A DNA stretch of 64,000 bases. Source: Puffinus mauretanicus (taxonomy: Eukaryota > Chordata > Aves > Procellariiformes > Procellariidae). Position numbers and translations under genes: made by a program. Below the pieces are notes generated by a model, which saw only the letters and a list, made by a program, of their open reading frames with translations, was not told the DNA's origin and searched no databases. The stretch covers positions 496,001-560,000 of the forward strand of contig JAJKFH010000520.1 in assembly GCA_023333565.1 (NCBI GenBank). The letters are read 5' to 3'. Of the stretch, positions 1-11,820 are shown in pieces; within the stretch, counting starts at the first letter, position 1, and the number at the start of each line of letters is the position of its first letter.

Positions 1-2059
1 TGTCTTTTCCCAGGACATTTGGTTTTTAGTCCTGGTGAGGCCTTTGAATATTATTCTGAGAAGTATTACTCTGTTTACATACCTGAGTTCCAGTTCTACT
101 ATTTAATATAATGAGATACATTTCAAGGAAGTGTCATGCAGAAAAAAAAAAGTAAAAAATATGTTTTATGTTCTCAATTTGAGAGTTTATATCACCACCT
201 AGTCTTTTTATTTTTATTTTTTAAATCTTTATTATTGAAACTTTGGATATCCTATTCATTGATAAAAGAGGAATGATCACATTTGCAGGCACTTGCTAAG
301 CTCTTGATTACCAGAACCTTGGATACCTTTGCTCACTCAGACAACATGATTAATTTCATCAGAGCTGATAAGTTGGGTAGTTCTCAGCCATAGCCAAATC
401 ATGGCTAGTCACAGAGTGCTGAAATTGGCCATTAAGGTAGGTCCAGACAAGCTGTGGCATAAAGCAGGATCATCAGAATATACCAAGGATGCAGTCTGTG
501 TCTTTCCACTCTCTCCACCGACTCGAAAAAGTAAAGTAAGCTTCATATAGTGTTGCCCAGTCAGAGGATAAAAAGGTCTTTCTGTTGGGTGATGCTTAAC
601 ACCCTAAGGTGCATAGGATGAAGTCATGCAAGGTGGCTGGACCAATTTTGAGACCAGCTGGGGACAGTCTTATTACTTCCTTGGCAAAACTAGCAGCACA
701 CTGTGTTAATGGTACTGAGAAACTGATGAAAAAAGCTCTCATTTGGATAAATTACTCTGTGCCCCACCTTATTCAGTCTTGTTTGTCACTGCTCTGTCTG
801 GCAATGGCCGTCAGTATGGTATCGATAGGTCTAGATGCAATAGTACTTCATCTTCTGCTGATAAATGAAAATAAGGCTTCTGCAGTTATGTAGGCCGTAT
901 TCATAAATATGACTGTTGCATGTGTGATTTCTGAGATGCAAATATCATGTATTCTTCCCCAGCTGAACAGATTACTTCCAGTTTGTTAAACAGCTTCCCT
1001 CTGGAGCACAAGAAAAGAGTCAGGAAACTTTGTTTTGCTGCAATAGTATTGGTGTTATTTGTGTTTTGATGTTTGTATGATAATTTTATTAGGAAGCTTA
1101 TATTTTCATCTTAATTTTGAGTTAAATAAAGTTTTATTGTATTTCCACTGGTGTCCTAAGGAGGAATTTGGCCCGATGTTTTTAACCTCGGGGTTAATTC
1201 ACATACTTTGGTTTCAGCTGGGAAACATTAAATTCTTGATTACTCCAAGGCTTCTCAAGATTCACCAGTCTAGGAAGACATTAGGCCCTCAGCCTTAACT
1301 TGCACTGAATAACACTTTGGGGGATAACTAGTATTGCTGAAACCTATGACCCAGATGTTTAGACATTTGCTTCCTGTTGACTGCAGGGCTGCAAGGCAGC
1401 CATGAACCTTTTATCCATCTGGGCTAAGTGAAGGGACATTCCACAGCGTTTCTGAGGGAGGTAGGACCAGAGCCAAACTGGAAACAAAAGGATACTAGCG
1501 TCATTAATGATGGCTTAAAGTGTTGATTAGTAATAACAGCTTTTATATATTAGACATTGTGAAATATCACCAAGAGCGGAACATGTTTGAAAAACACTAA
1601 AAACTATTCAGAAGAAATATAGGAGTTGCTTACGCTAGGGAACTTGTTTTGTGCTGTTACCTTTGACGTGATGGGGTTGTGGTAATTGTGATGGGACTGC
1701 AGTAAATCCTAGAGGTCCCATTTTTCTACCTCTTATGAAAGTTCTTGAAAAGAGAAGTCCTTGAATAATAATCTTGTTAATGAAACACTCCAAAGGAGAA
1801 CAGCTGCCAAGAATGGTGTCTATATTCCTGATGTTATAGAGCAGGAGAGGAAGCTCACTTCTTGGCTGGGATCGACTAGAGAAGCAATATTACATCTTCA
1901 TGCAAATCCTAAGGAGTCATCACCAAATGGGAATGTTTCCAGTACTCTTCTACACAGCTCCGTATAGTCAATATACACAGTGATTCAGAAACTAGTGAAA
2001 CTAAATAAACAATAATGGCAGGTCAGTTGGACCATGCCTGAGTTTCACACAACTTGGTG
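1..2059. other. Unique AT-rich DNA, no gene seen
   Basis: No repeat, exon or RNA gene could be recognised here. Short open frames exist (for example 609-893 and 1761-1967 on the + strand), but they start at non-ATG or arbitrary codons, have no family resemblance and no splice context. They are most simply chance frames. Confidence 0.5.
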
Positions 2060-2175
2060 AATTGGGCCTATCAGAACAGTGTGTTTTAATACAGTCAAAT
2101 GCAAGGTCATACATGTCATACATGTAGGAACAAATAAATAGGCAAGAAACTGGATTCCTAAGAGGGATTCATCTC
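2060..2175 (+). mobile_element. Ancient CR1-like LINE fragment
   Basis: A short stretch resembles the region just upstream of the 3' UTR of old sauropsid CR1 elements. The recognisable part is a 'TTTTAATACAG..CAAATGCAAGGTCATACAT' type core followed by 'TAGGAACAAA'. In related CR1 copies this part precedes a 'tactt-cagtatggg' segment, and the copy at 4700-5280 covers the following part of the same template. The segment 'catacatgt' is duplicated in tandem. The fragment is highly diverged and has no coding capacity. The call is from remembered consensus and is moderately uncertain. Confidence 0.45.
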
Positions 2176-2460
2176 ACCTAACTTCAGATGCCTTAAATGT
2201 ATCTGTTAACATCTCAGCTGGTCATGCTAGATCCCCTTTATAGTTAGTAGATAGAAATAGCCACCTCTAGAGTGCGATTCACCAAGCCTAAATTAGTTGT
2301 CTAAATTAGTTGTCTAAATTCTACCCATTACTCCTAAAAGTGTTTATTGGCTTTCACTGGTTGTAAAGGGAGGCCAGATGCCTAGAATTAGCCTGCCATG
2401 GGTAGATTCTCCCTACACATGCTTCAGGAAACCAATATTCTCTGCTGTTGATCACAGAAT
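2160..2460. repeat. Possible old interspersed repeat of unknown family
   Basis: The segment has phrases such as 'gattcatctcacctaa', 'agatgcctta' and 'gcgattcacc' that resemble dispersed low-copy repeats seen elsewhere in sauropsid genomes. I cannot name a family. It contains the 13-bp tandem repeat noted separately. Confidence 0.2.
2288..2320. repeat. 13-bp tandem repeat, about 2.5 copies
   Basis: The unit CTAAATTAGTTGT is present perfectly at 2288-2300 and 2301-2313, followed by a partial copy to 2320. This is probably a replication-slippage product. Confidence 0.9.
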
Positions 2461-3219
2461 TCTGGCATACAAGAGCACAGACAAGAGTGGGCTCACAACA
2501 GTTTTAATTATTGGTATTTTATAGATGCTCTGAGATCCCAGTCCCTTTGGTAATTATTTATTATTAGTAGCAGTATTAATATTGATATAATTTGTTTTAA
2601 GCTTAGCAGGGAAGCTCCTAAAATAGGAACATTATTTTGTTTGTTTTTTTGTAGGCTCACTAAGTTAGGCTTTCGAGTCATGGACAGCTTAGGAGGAGGT
2701 TGGGGCTTTATTGACATGGGAGCAAATATGAATCTCCAACTGTGGGATGCAGCTGAATATTTGGCCTGTTCTTATTCTGCAACAGTGAGTTAGGAGTCTG
2801 GGAAGCAATTGTCATCATCCACTTGTAAAGTACTACCAGATGTCTCTTCCTCTCAGGCCTTGGAGAGGTGTGTGTCTCACACACCTGAGGTTTTGATACG
2901 AGGTTTGTGAGTCAGCAATGGTAGTCCCTCCTGCACTACAGAGTACACTAATGAATTCAGAAACGCTATGGTGGTTTATATAAGCTCTACCATAGAAAGA
3001 ATATCAGTAACATGCTGTTAAACCATGAAACAGAAATCATTTTGGCTGCCTAATCAAATCCTGACAAGTTCAAGAACCTGTTCCTTTTCAGTCCTGATAT
3101 TGTGCCCAGGACTTTTAGGGTAGGTTTCTTTTAGCAGGTAACACAGCAGAAGGATCTCAGAAAATATCCCATGCAACAGTGAGTGTATTGAGGAAGTAAA
3201 TGGCTCTATTAAGTGGCTT

Positions 3220-3480
3220 CCCTGTTGTTTTCTTACTCATGGCTTTTCTGGCTCAGCTAACAATGCAAATGTTATTGATATTGTTTGTGCATTACCATTC
3301 CTGCACAGGCCATTTGCTCTAATTTTTCAAGATTTTGTAGCAGTTAATCTAACAGTTTATACTTGGCAGAATTCCCATTAAGACGCATGTATGTGGTATC
3401 TGAATAATGATTAAAGGATTGGACATGCATATGAGAAAGCTGATGAATTGCTACTTGTGGCAATGACACTTGCTGTTCTT
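3220..3480. promoter_or_regulatory. Candidate conserved noncoding block
   Basis: Unique, non-repetitive AT-rich sequence with a dense set of developmental transcription-factor-like words: an octamer-like ATGCAAAT near 3264, ATTGTTT Sox-like words and TAAT homeobox cores. No reading frame is kept. The texture resembles vertebrate conserved noncoding elements, but conservation cannot be judged from one sequence, so this is a weak inference. Confidence 0.2.
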
Positions 3481-4699
3481 TTATCCCCAGCCACACAGCA
3501 TTAGATGCTGCCTTTACAAAACAGTTTTGGCTTTGTCAAGCAGGAGATAATCTGGAACCTCTTTTTTAACCATCTGTTCTTTGCTGAAGCCTTGTGAGGT
3601 GCCCCGGTGTCCTTGTTCTGGCTCTCCTTACAAAGCTCTGAATTCCTCTCGCATCTTTACGCTTCAAAGAGAAGCACATGGGGCTACATGGTGTACATTT
3701 TTCTGCCAGATACAGTCCTATTTCTTAGGTGTTCCTTCTGCTCATGCCTCTGATGTTTCTGTTTGCTTTTCTGCAATATAAGAAGAGAGAGACCTACAGG
3801 GTTATGAACTGCAAGAATATTTAGTCCATACACATACTTACTATACTTCAGATTTACAGGACTGTTTCTTCTGGGAGTAATTAGGTCCTCCACACATTGG
3901 AGAAGGTGTTTGCAGATCCTGGTAGTCAAAACTAGATCAATTCAATTAATGCCCAAAGAAAATTGCTGATATTTCTTCTGTATTATCACTTGGAAGGCCA
4001 AAAAAATGTTCCCTCTGCTATAATACCTTGTGTTAACATGGGTGACGGGAAATATTTTTCCCCATTGCTTAATTGAATGCCAGCACTGTTAAGAACCGAT
4101 AGCAGCTGCTGCCAGAAGAAGCCATTTGTAGAACACAATAGCAAGTTTTATCGAGCCTGCAAAATCAGAAGCTATGCTATGTAACAAGACCCTTGAAAAA
4201 GCATAACAACAATAATACAAAAAACATGCTAGCATTGTGGCAGGTAGGAAGCCTGTGTGATGGGCAGTGATTGTAGGAAATGGTATAGCACTAGTCCAAT
4301 TGAAAAATGCAAACTTTATGACTTAGTCTTTGGGCTGCGTAGCAGCATCCAAGCTTTGCACCCCTGGAACAGCTTGAGTGTTAGTAATATGGAAAATCTG
4401 ACTCATGACTGTCTGAGGTCCCAAAGCAAGGTTTGGAATGAAACCTGTATTTATTTAAGGATATATTTCTTGGCAGCATTAGAGGGACTTTACCACAAAT
4501 TCTCTGCTTTCAAGCTAATTTCTATAGTAACAATCAAAAGTTTTAGGTCAGAGATCATACAGAACTTTTTTAAGGAAAAGCAAATTAAATTCCATTTTAA
4601 AATTAATACCTATTAAATATTCACAGTTATATCTCCTAGAAGAAGATATAAAAGCCCTTGTTAGGAAACTTTCATTAGTTTAGAAATCTGTAACTATTT
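3481..4699. other. Unique DNA, no gene seen
   Basis: Nothing recognised. A + strand open frame at 4257-4616 (119 codons) starts with GTG, has no family resemblance and lies in AT-rich sequence. It is treated as chance. Confidence 0.5.
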
Positions 4700-5280
4700 A
4701 GTGCTAGATCACACATCTGTAAGCAGCACAGACTGTACTTGCAGTATGGGAGACTGTGCTGTGGAAAGTAGCAGCCTGGAAAAAGACTTTAGCTGATTAA
4801 GGAGGAGTCAGTGTGATGTTATGGCTGAGGGGGTTAACATGCATAGGGAAGGTACAACTGAACGGGAGTACAGGTCTGGTATTGCTACTTTGTGGGGAAG
4901 CAATGAGGCACGAGGAGCCCAGGGTCCATTTTGTGGCCAAGAATTCCAAGGAGATGCACTTGGTCAAGAGCTCCATGAATGACCTGGAGTGAGATTTCAG
5001 TGAGGCTTTTTTTTTTCAGTGAGAATCATAATAAACTCATAGTATTTAGCCTATCCAAGAGAAATTTTAAGGACAACTTGTTAACAGACTTTAAGCATTC
5101 CCATTGGGGTGAAGTCAAATCAGGTCAGAGTGAGACTATTCAGTCCATTCTTAGCAGTGAGGATAAGAGAATATTGGAAATCAAAGGGGTAATGCAAGAG
5201 TATCTTTGGAAAATCCTGAGATCTGCATTATTGCAGGACTGTGTTAAAAAGCCTTTTCTGGCCTTACAATATGTGAATAT
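4700..5280 (+). mobile_element. Ancient CR1 LINE, 3' part
   Basis: The + strand follows the order of an old sauropsid CR1 3' region. First comes an ACTTGCAGTATGGG-like segment near 4737, then 'GGAAAAAGACTTT', then 'CAGTGTGATGTTATGGCTGA'. A 'TTTAGCCTATCCAAGAG..' segment follows near 5045 and an AACAGTGAGG-like segment near 5153. It ends with a 'TTTTCTGGCCTTACAAT' tail at about 5256-5275 that corresponds to the CR1 3' terminus. The ORF2 end is too decayed to translate. The 129-codon frame at 4979-5368 lies mostly in this element and is not a gene. The 5' end is truncated, as is usual for CR1. Divergence is high, so insertion predates modern avian families. Confidence 0.65.
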
Positions 5281-6529
5281 AGCCTTCCCCTCCGCATTTC
5301 AATTAACAGATTTGCTGTTGCTCTTTCTAAAGAAAAATTCTTTGGGTTCTATTTTTCAGCTCCAGTAGCACTGAGTTGAAATTGAGTCGTCATTAAACGT
5401 AAACACTGATACTTTCTGCCTTTTAGATACTGGGACTTCCATCTTGTTTTCATGAAAGGCTTACCAACATAAAGGTACTTAAGAATAAAATCTCTGTGTA
5501 ATGTATTCCATGCTGAATAAGCATGTTTGCACATAGGGTAACTCATGAATAATTGCCCTCCATAGCTCTATCTGCAGACACATTTGGAGAAGTTTTTACC
5601 TCAGTTTAATACTGTGAAATTGTCTGTAAATGTAGACTTATATTTTAGGTATTTAATCATATTCTGTGAAGGGTTCTTCTGTCGATGTAGAATAGCTGTA
5701 ATTTAAAAGTGTAGTGCAGTCCATCTCTTCGTGATCCTTCCCAGCATTTTCAGTCTACGCCAGGTTCCACAGTGCCGGTGAAAATGTTAGGGTCAAACTG
5801 AAACAGTGGTGGGGAACCAGTCCCATATGGGTCTGGTTCTGACCTGCCACTTGAGACAGTGCCCAGTTGTACTTTCATAAATCTGGTGAGAAGTGGCTGA
5901 GCATTGAGCTCAGATTTCTAGAAATCAAAAGATAAGTTAGAAGGTGATAAGTTATTCAAATGAGTTTGTTATAACCATCTGACAGTAAAGTGCTGGTCAC
6001 AAGCAGTTTGGCCCAAAACATCTTTGGATTGTCATAGAAATCACAAAGTTTTAAAGGAAATGTTTTTTTTTTCTTATTTGCTACTTACATTTTAAGTCTT
6101 TTGAACTAATTGTATTTGCAACCATGAGCATTAAAATTTGTTCTTAATAAAGTAGAGCATAAAGGAATGGGGAATTTAAGAAAAACTTCAACACTGATAA
6201 TAAAAATCCTAAGTATCATCAATACTGAATGTATTTTATTTTCCAGAGAATCAGTACTTCCTGTTCTGTTTGTCGTATGAAGTACTATGATGTCATCCAT
6301 CTACCTCAGCATCTTATTGTAACCTGCATAATCACTTAAAGATGAACAGGGAAAGTCTTTTGGTTCCAACGGCATTATACAAACAAATTAGCAGGAGCTT
6401 GTGATGTTCATAAAACCAGGATTTCCCTACAAGGTTTTTATATGAAAATCTAATACAACACCTTCCATCCCAGAGCTAAAAGGCAGAATGCCTTCCTCAT
6501 TAATCAGCCTTCTCTTCAGCTTAATAATA
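5281..6529. other. Unique DNA, no gene seen
   Basis: No repeat or exon recognised. The segment at 5760-5920 is slightly GC-richer and may be an unrecognised old repeat, but I cannot name it. Confidence 0.45.
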
Positions 6530-6600
6530 TGTAGCAGTCACATAATGCTTTGCATCCCCCAAGCACTGTACCAAAATTAAGGATCCTATTTTGTAGTTAG
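6530..6600 (+). mobile_element. Possible MIR-type SINE fragment
   Basis: The sequence contains 'CATAATGCTTTGCATCCCCC' followed by 'AAGCACTGTACCAA'. This resembles the 'catag-gctttacatc..aagcgctttacaaa' part of MIR/CORE-type SINEs of amniotes. Only about 70 bases are recognisable, so the call is weak. Confidence 0.3.
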
Positions 6601-6661
6601 GCATGTAACTACCTGCTAAGGGAGTGCTGATAGCAATCATAAGTACAAATGTTTTCAAGTT

Positions 6662-6704
6662 AAAAAAAAAAAAAAAAAGTAGGAAAAAAAAAAGAAAAAG
6701 AAAA
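6662..6704. repeat. A-rich tract
   Basis: A run of 17 A (6662-6678) followed by a GA-interrupted A-rich segment. It could be the tail of a lost retroposon, but no body is recognisable upstream. Confidence 0.9.
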
Positions 6705-6765
6705 CCTAGATGCTTAAAATAGTGCCCATAATTTTAAATGACACTTATTTTTTCCTCTTTTACAG

Positions 6766-6822
6766 CGATTAGATATCACGTTGATAAATGCCTTGGTACC
6801 TCTGAAGAAAAATAGACCATCA
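6766..6822 (+). other. Weak candidate small exon
   Basis: A pyrimidine-rich tract ends in TTTTACAG at 6758-6765, a good 3' splice-site match. The following 57 bases (19 codons) are open in the frame starting at 6766 and are followed by GTATGT, a good 5' splice-site match. A second possible donor lies at 6830. The encoded peptide is unfamiliar. Such acceptor-donor pairs occur by chance, so this is only a candidate. Confidence 0.12.
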
Positions 6823-6831
6823 GTATGTGGT

Positions 6832-8169
6832 AATTTTGCCTGAGCTCCTAGAAATATCACATCTGAAAAAGCAACAGGGCAATAGTTTTTATGTAGTCAT
6901 TTCTCTTATGCTCGTCTAGGTTGTTTGGTGACTTTTGCCATGTCTGTATTATTAAGTAATGTGGACAAACAAGATCTATAGAAGTAACAATGGATGCTTA
7001 GGGCCTGACATCTGCCATATGCACATTTCAGAGATTTTATATTAGGAATAAACTGTCCCATGACCTGAGTGCCCTTTACAGCTGGAGTGCATTAAGTACA
7101 CTCCCAGGAGCACATCTTCCAGTTTAGTTTCATCCAGAAGGAATCCGGGTCATGCACTCTGAGACCAGTTTGTGGTGCAAATCAAAGCACAGCAAATAGA
7201 GATAATAGGACATTTGCTTCAAAATCTCACTCTTCCTCTAAACTGAAACACTAACGTAGGCACCCCTCTGGGACTCGGGTGGAATGTACTGTCTCTAACT
7301 CAACAGAAGATTCTGTACTGGCACACACTGAAGAGCCCATATATCATTTTGCAGCGCTGGCTGGCTTGTTTTCAGGGGAAAGGAATATTCATCTTTCATT
7401 ACGGTTTGTAAGCAGCAGCTAGAAATAGAGGTGGGAGAGCTGGAATGAAAGACACTGATTTAATAAAGTGTTTAAGCATGTACAGTTCCTAGAGCTCACA
7501 TTATTTAGTTCTTTGCTGAATCTGAGCCCCTGAAAGTTCATGCTTGAAAAGACTACAATTATCTACAATAATGTTTTCCTGTGACAGTCCTCAAATATCG
7601 ATTCCTACTGTGAATTTTGCCATATGTTGCCATATGGATACCAACATGGAGCCTGCTAGGCCAGTGTGCTGTCTGCAGCAGTGTTAAGCTTTCCCCAGAG
7701 TAAGGCAGAGGCACCCACTGCAGTAGATGGCTGTGTAACAGTCTGCCCCCAGCATGAGGTCTCCAGTCCTAATTCAAGTGAGAGAGAGATCAGATTTTGA
7801 ACTAAAGCATGATTAACACCTATTCCAGAGTGCTAAAAATAGCATTTCTAACTTTGGGTACAAGCCAGATTTGAATGGTGTGTTTAAGGCCCATCTCTAG
7901 CAGGAGTCACCAGGCGTCATTAGACTCTGTAGACATCCATCTAGACAAGAGTTGTCAGTCAGTGACCAGCACATCATGAGAATTGTCCAAACGTAGCCAG
8001 AAATGTGCATATGAGGGACAGCCTGCAAAAAAAATACATAATTATTAACAATAAATATAGGCAGCCACCCAAAAAAAGAGAAGAACAATTTAATCTTAAT
8101 ATATGATAAAGTTGCCCTGAGTTATAGGAGACTGGAAATCTCACAAGCTGTTTCTAAGGAAGAAGCTTC
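6832..8169. other. Unique DNA, no gene seen
   Basis: No repeat or exon was recognised across this stretch. The base composition is unremarkable. Confidence 0.5.
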
Positions 8170-8540
8170 TTTCTCATTGTTTCATTCAAAAGCTGGTAAA
8201 TATCCTGAGGCAGGGGGTTTCCATCCTTTCCAAATTTTTAGATTTGTTCACAGTTTATAAGCCTGTAACTTTGCATGGTCTCATCATGCAAATGTTCAAA
8301 CCCTTTTTGAATCATGCTGAGCTCCTGGCTGTGTTGCTGCCTCATGAGAAGATGTTCTATAGGCCAAGCAGGAAAAACACATTTCCTTTTACTGGTTTTG
8401 CATCTGCTGCCTTTCTGTTTCCCCAGATGTCCCCCTGTTACAACAAAGTAATGGAGAAAGTACACAGGAGTGTTCAATTTACCACCTGACTGCTCCTCAT
8501 TGGTTTGCATGTCTCTATTTTGCACCTTCCTGTTTATCTT
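8170..8540 (-). mobile_element. Ancient CR1 LINE fragment (3' UTR side)
   Basis: Read on the + strand, the segment shows the reversed 3' region of an old CR1 subfamily also abundant in turtles. The order is CCCTTTTTGAATCATGCTGA, a 'tgctgcctcatgagaag' segment, 'TTTCCTTTTACTGG', 'TTTTGCATCTGCTGCC' and 'GATGTCCCCCTGTTA'. The same order is seen in the clearer copy at 55355-56030. No coding frame survives. The short frames on both strands at 8238-8525 fall inside this repeat and are shadows. Confidence 0.55.
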
Positions 8541-8689
8541 CTCTTTATCTTACAGTTAAATAAACAGTCACATATATTTTTTATTTTTTCTCAGTTCCTG
8601 AAAGTAATTTTCTCTGGAACCACCTTTTCTCTGCTGTGTCATTTTTGCTGCAGGGCAATCAGAACTTGACACATGACTTCAGGTAAGGG

Positions 8690-9260
8690 TCTTGCCTCCA
8701 CGCAACCTATCATCCTTACAGGCCACCATGATATAACCCCACAGAAACTCCAAATCCCAGCATAGGTCTCCTGGCTCAAGCAACCTTCATCTTCCTCTAA
8801 GAGTGCTCTGTCACTGACCTTAGTATCTTCTTCCCTTCACACAACCCCAGCCCTATAATTGTCTTCCTCCACCATACCCTCTTCATCTGCTCCCTTGTTT
8901 CTCCTGTGGCTTTAATTAACCTCCTTGGTGCTTTCTGACTATTTGCCCTTGTATTTTATCAGAAAGGATGAACTGCCAGATGTTTTAGCCCTACCTCCCC
9001 ACTACCACACATATATCCTGTTACCTTCATCAGCTGTTAGCTGTAGAATCACTCTACTGGTTTTAGTCCCAGTTTGCATATCCAATATTTACTCTTCCTT
9101 CCTCTCTGCCCAATTTCCTCCTCTATAACTCCTAATAGTAGTTTCTTTCCTACCCAAGTCCAAGTCACTGTTTCTTTTCACACTTGAACATCCTTCTGCT
9201 TGTTTCCTTTTTCCCATCTTGCTTTTTCTGTTCTGTATTCAAAAAAACTGCTTCTCCCTC
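8690..9260. repeat. Pyrimidine-rich segment, possible old LINE (L2-like)
   Basis: The + strand is strikingly C/T-rich for about 570 bases, with many CTTCCTCC-type words. The texture resembles the 3' region of L2 elements, but I could not align specific motifs, so the family is unassigned. Confidence 0.25.
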
Positions 9261-11100
9261 TGTATAACCCAGGTGCCTGAAAGACAGTCACAGAGCGGAC
9301 AAGATACCTCTCAAGCTCAGTGCCCATCCCCTTCTGGTACTGAATATGCTCAGCTGCTCTGTGGTTATGCCACTGACATCCCTTGTGCCCTGTGGCTGGT
9401 GAGAGGAATGAACTTTTCTGTGTGGGGAGAGGAGAATATAGGGTTCAGGCAGCATCAGGAGCTGAAATAGATTCAAGAGTATGTCTTTTAATGTGTGTGA
9501 AAAACAATTTTCAAAAGGCTTGTTTTGTTAAATTTTCATCTGGATGTAAGCTCTTCCCCCACAGAATAGCTTTACTGCTTCTCAAAGAAAATGTCACTAT
9601 GATTTTTTAACATGGATCAAATCATGTGTTATTTCCCGCAGTTTCAACCTTGATGCAGGCTGAACTGTTTCTGAAAGAGAGAACAGGTCAAGATCCATTA
9701 TTAATAACAAAAAGAGGGACTTACAGTGAAAGATGGCAGCCAACCTGGAGAGAGGAAAATGTAAAGTACAGTAAAGTACAGTATGAAAACTGTAATTCAG
9801 AAGTTGAAGTGGAATAAAATTTACATATCCAAGTAAAACGCTTTTACATTCTCAGAGAAACATTTATTGAATACAATTACTCAAATTCAATGAAATTATT
9901 CAGTTACTCTTCATGAAGCACTTTAACATCACTTTAATTAAACTGAGAGATTTAGAGACTGCCTTTTGATACTTGTTTGTTAAAATCAATAAGTTCCTGA
10001 GGCAAGTTTAGGTTCTGAAGGAGCCAACTCTTCAAGTGGAAAAAAATTCCATTAAAACCAGAACAAAATGACAACCACCTCATCTATTCTTCATTTTTTC
10101 TCATGATAAAAGCTGACAATGACACCAACTCCTTGTTCCAAACCTTGAGGTACTGTCCAAGTTGGTCATAAGCCTTTGTGCAAGGCTGTTTAAAAAGCTT
10201 CAGTTTTTACATAATGAACAATGTAGATAGTTTCCCTGTGGTTATATCATTAATTTATTTGAGGAAACGGCAAACTTGTGTATGCAGAATGGGTTATGAG
10301 AACCAACAGACTGTCTTCAGTGCAGTCCTGTTCCTCAGAGACAGCGTACTTCTGCTGTAACATAAAAGGTTGATGTTTTTCAGGTGAAAGGATGAATAAT
10401 AAAATTCTGTGTAGTAAGAAACAGCTTGTATTCTTAGGATTGCTCGGCATTTTCCATATACAATGCTTTGGTAGTGTTTTATATTCAGGGCTCGCTGCTC
10501 TGCATAGAATCGTTCAGTAAATATCCATTGGGTGCTTTTGAGTAGGAGGTCGGAAAGGGCGTTGCTCGGGTTGAATGTTGATATCAATTTCACCTGATTT
10601 TAGATATCTATACTCTAGAGGTTTGTATGTGAGACAATCCTCCTAGGACACCTTTATAATGAGCGCTTGGACTATTTTAGTAGCCTGTCTTAGAAGTACC
10701 TATCTATTTCTCTCTATAGTACTTTCGATGTTCAGTGACTGCAAGCTCAGATTAAGACATTCATATGTAGTCAGATGAATGCTCCCTTAGTGCTCTTCCT
10801 CTTTAGAGGCTCTAGTGTCCCATAATTTCATACATAGACTTGAAATTTGGATTGGAGGGCTCTGGCCTCCAAACCAGATGTGCCATTTGTCAGTTTTGAA
10901 AACCTGCCCAGTTACAAGCCTTTTGGGAAAAAGTGCAATTTGCACACGCTGAGACTTCCTATAGCATCGCAATTAAGTCTTCTGAAAAGTCCTGTCCCGT
11001 TTACAGTCCTATACTGAGTGTTATTCAGGCAGGACTTCTTTTTTTTAGCTCCAGTTTTTGTTGTTACAGACCCGGTCCTGCCTGAGTCCTTGTGTGGAGA
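9261..11100. other. Unique DNA, no gene seen
   Basis: Nothing recognised. A small direct repeat (GTAAAGTACA repeated near 9762-9781) is the only structure seen. Confidence 0.5.
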
Positions 11101-11820
11101 ATCTCTTAAAGCCCTGCAAACTGATCCCTGGCAAGCAATAAAGGAGAAGCTATTTCACTGAAATTAGAAGGGAATGAGGTGTGGTTAGGAAGTGCATACC
11201 AGCACAAGAGCCTGTAGGTTAGCAGAGGGATGAAGAAAGAAAGGAGGTCTGGGCTGGCAAAGTGAAGCCATCGAGCATAAGGCTGGGAAAAGAGGCTTTC
11301 CAAGGGGCCGTCTTATGACGGGAGAATTAGGGTCGATGAAGCAGGAGAGGGGATCAGGCTGAGAAGTGTGGGAATGGCAGAAGAATGAAAAGGGGGCTTC
11401 AATTCTGGTTCCTCCAGAGCAAGGATGAAGGGCAGAGATAGGCCTGGGACAAAACAGAGAAAGACCAGCTGCAGGCTGATCCCTTCCTGGCCAGGAGAGA
11501 AAACCAAGCCCCCAAACCTCCTCTGTTGTCATCAAGGACCTGTGAAGCTCCTTGGCAAAGCGTGTGCCTCGCTGCCTCCAGCGGTTCGCGGCCGGAGCGA
11601 TGGGCTGTGGCTGCCCTCGGTCACGCCGGGTCCTCAAGTGGGGAAGGCTGCAGCGGCAGCACTGCAGTCCTGCTGGCCCCTGGAAGGACAGATGGGACAG
11701 GCCTCCTGCGTTCATCTGCTTCCCATTATAAAGTTTTCCGAGGAGTAAAGGCTTTTCTTCTCCCCTCCCTTTTGAGAAATGAAAATCAATTGCACAGAAG
11801 TAAGAAAATGACATAATTAA
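11101..11820. other. GC-richer islet with a 209-codon open frame
   Basis: Base composition rises, with a few CpGs around 11580-11640. A minus-strand frame of 209 codons (11814-11185) is open here, the longest in the window. The translation has no recognisable domain, low lysine, scattered Cys/Pro/Ser and no splice logic. The + strand is also partly open (11425-11748), which suggests stop-poor composition rather than coding. No CpG-island promoter is apparent. I regard it as noncoding. Confidence 0.35.

Noticed and set aside
4979..5368. 129-codon plus-strand frame
   Set aside because: It lies mostly in the decayed 3' part of a CR1 element, and its translation does not match the CR1 protein.
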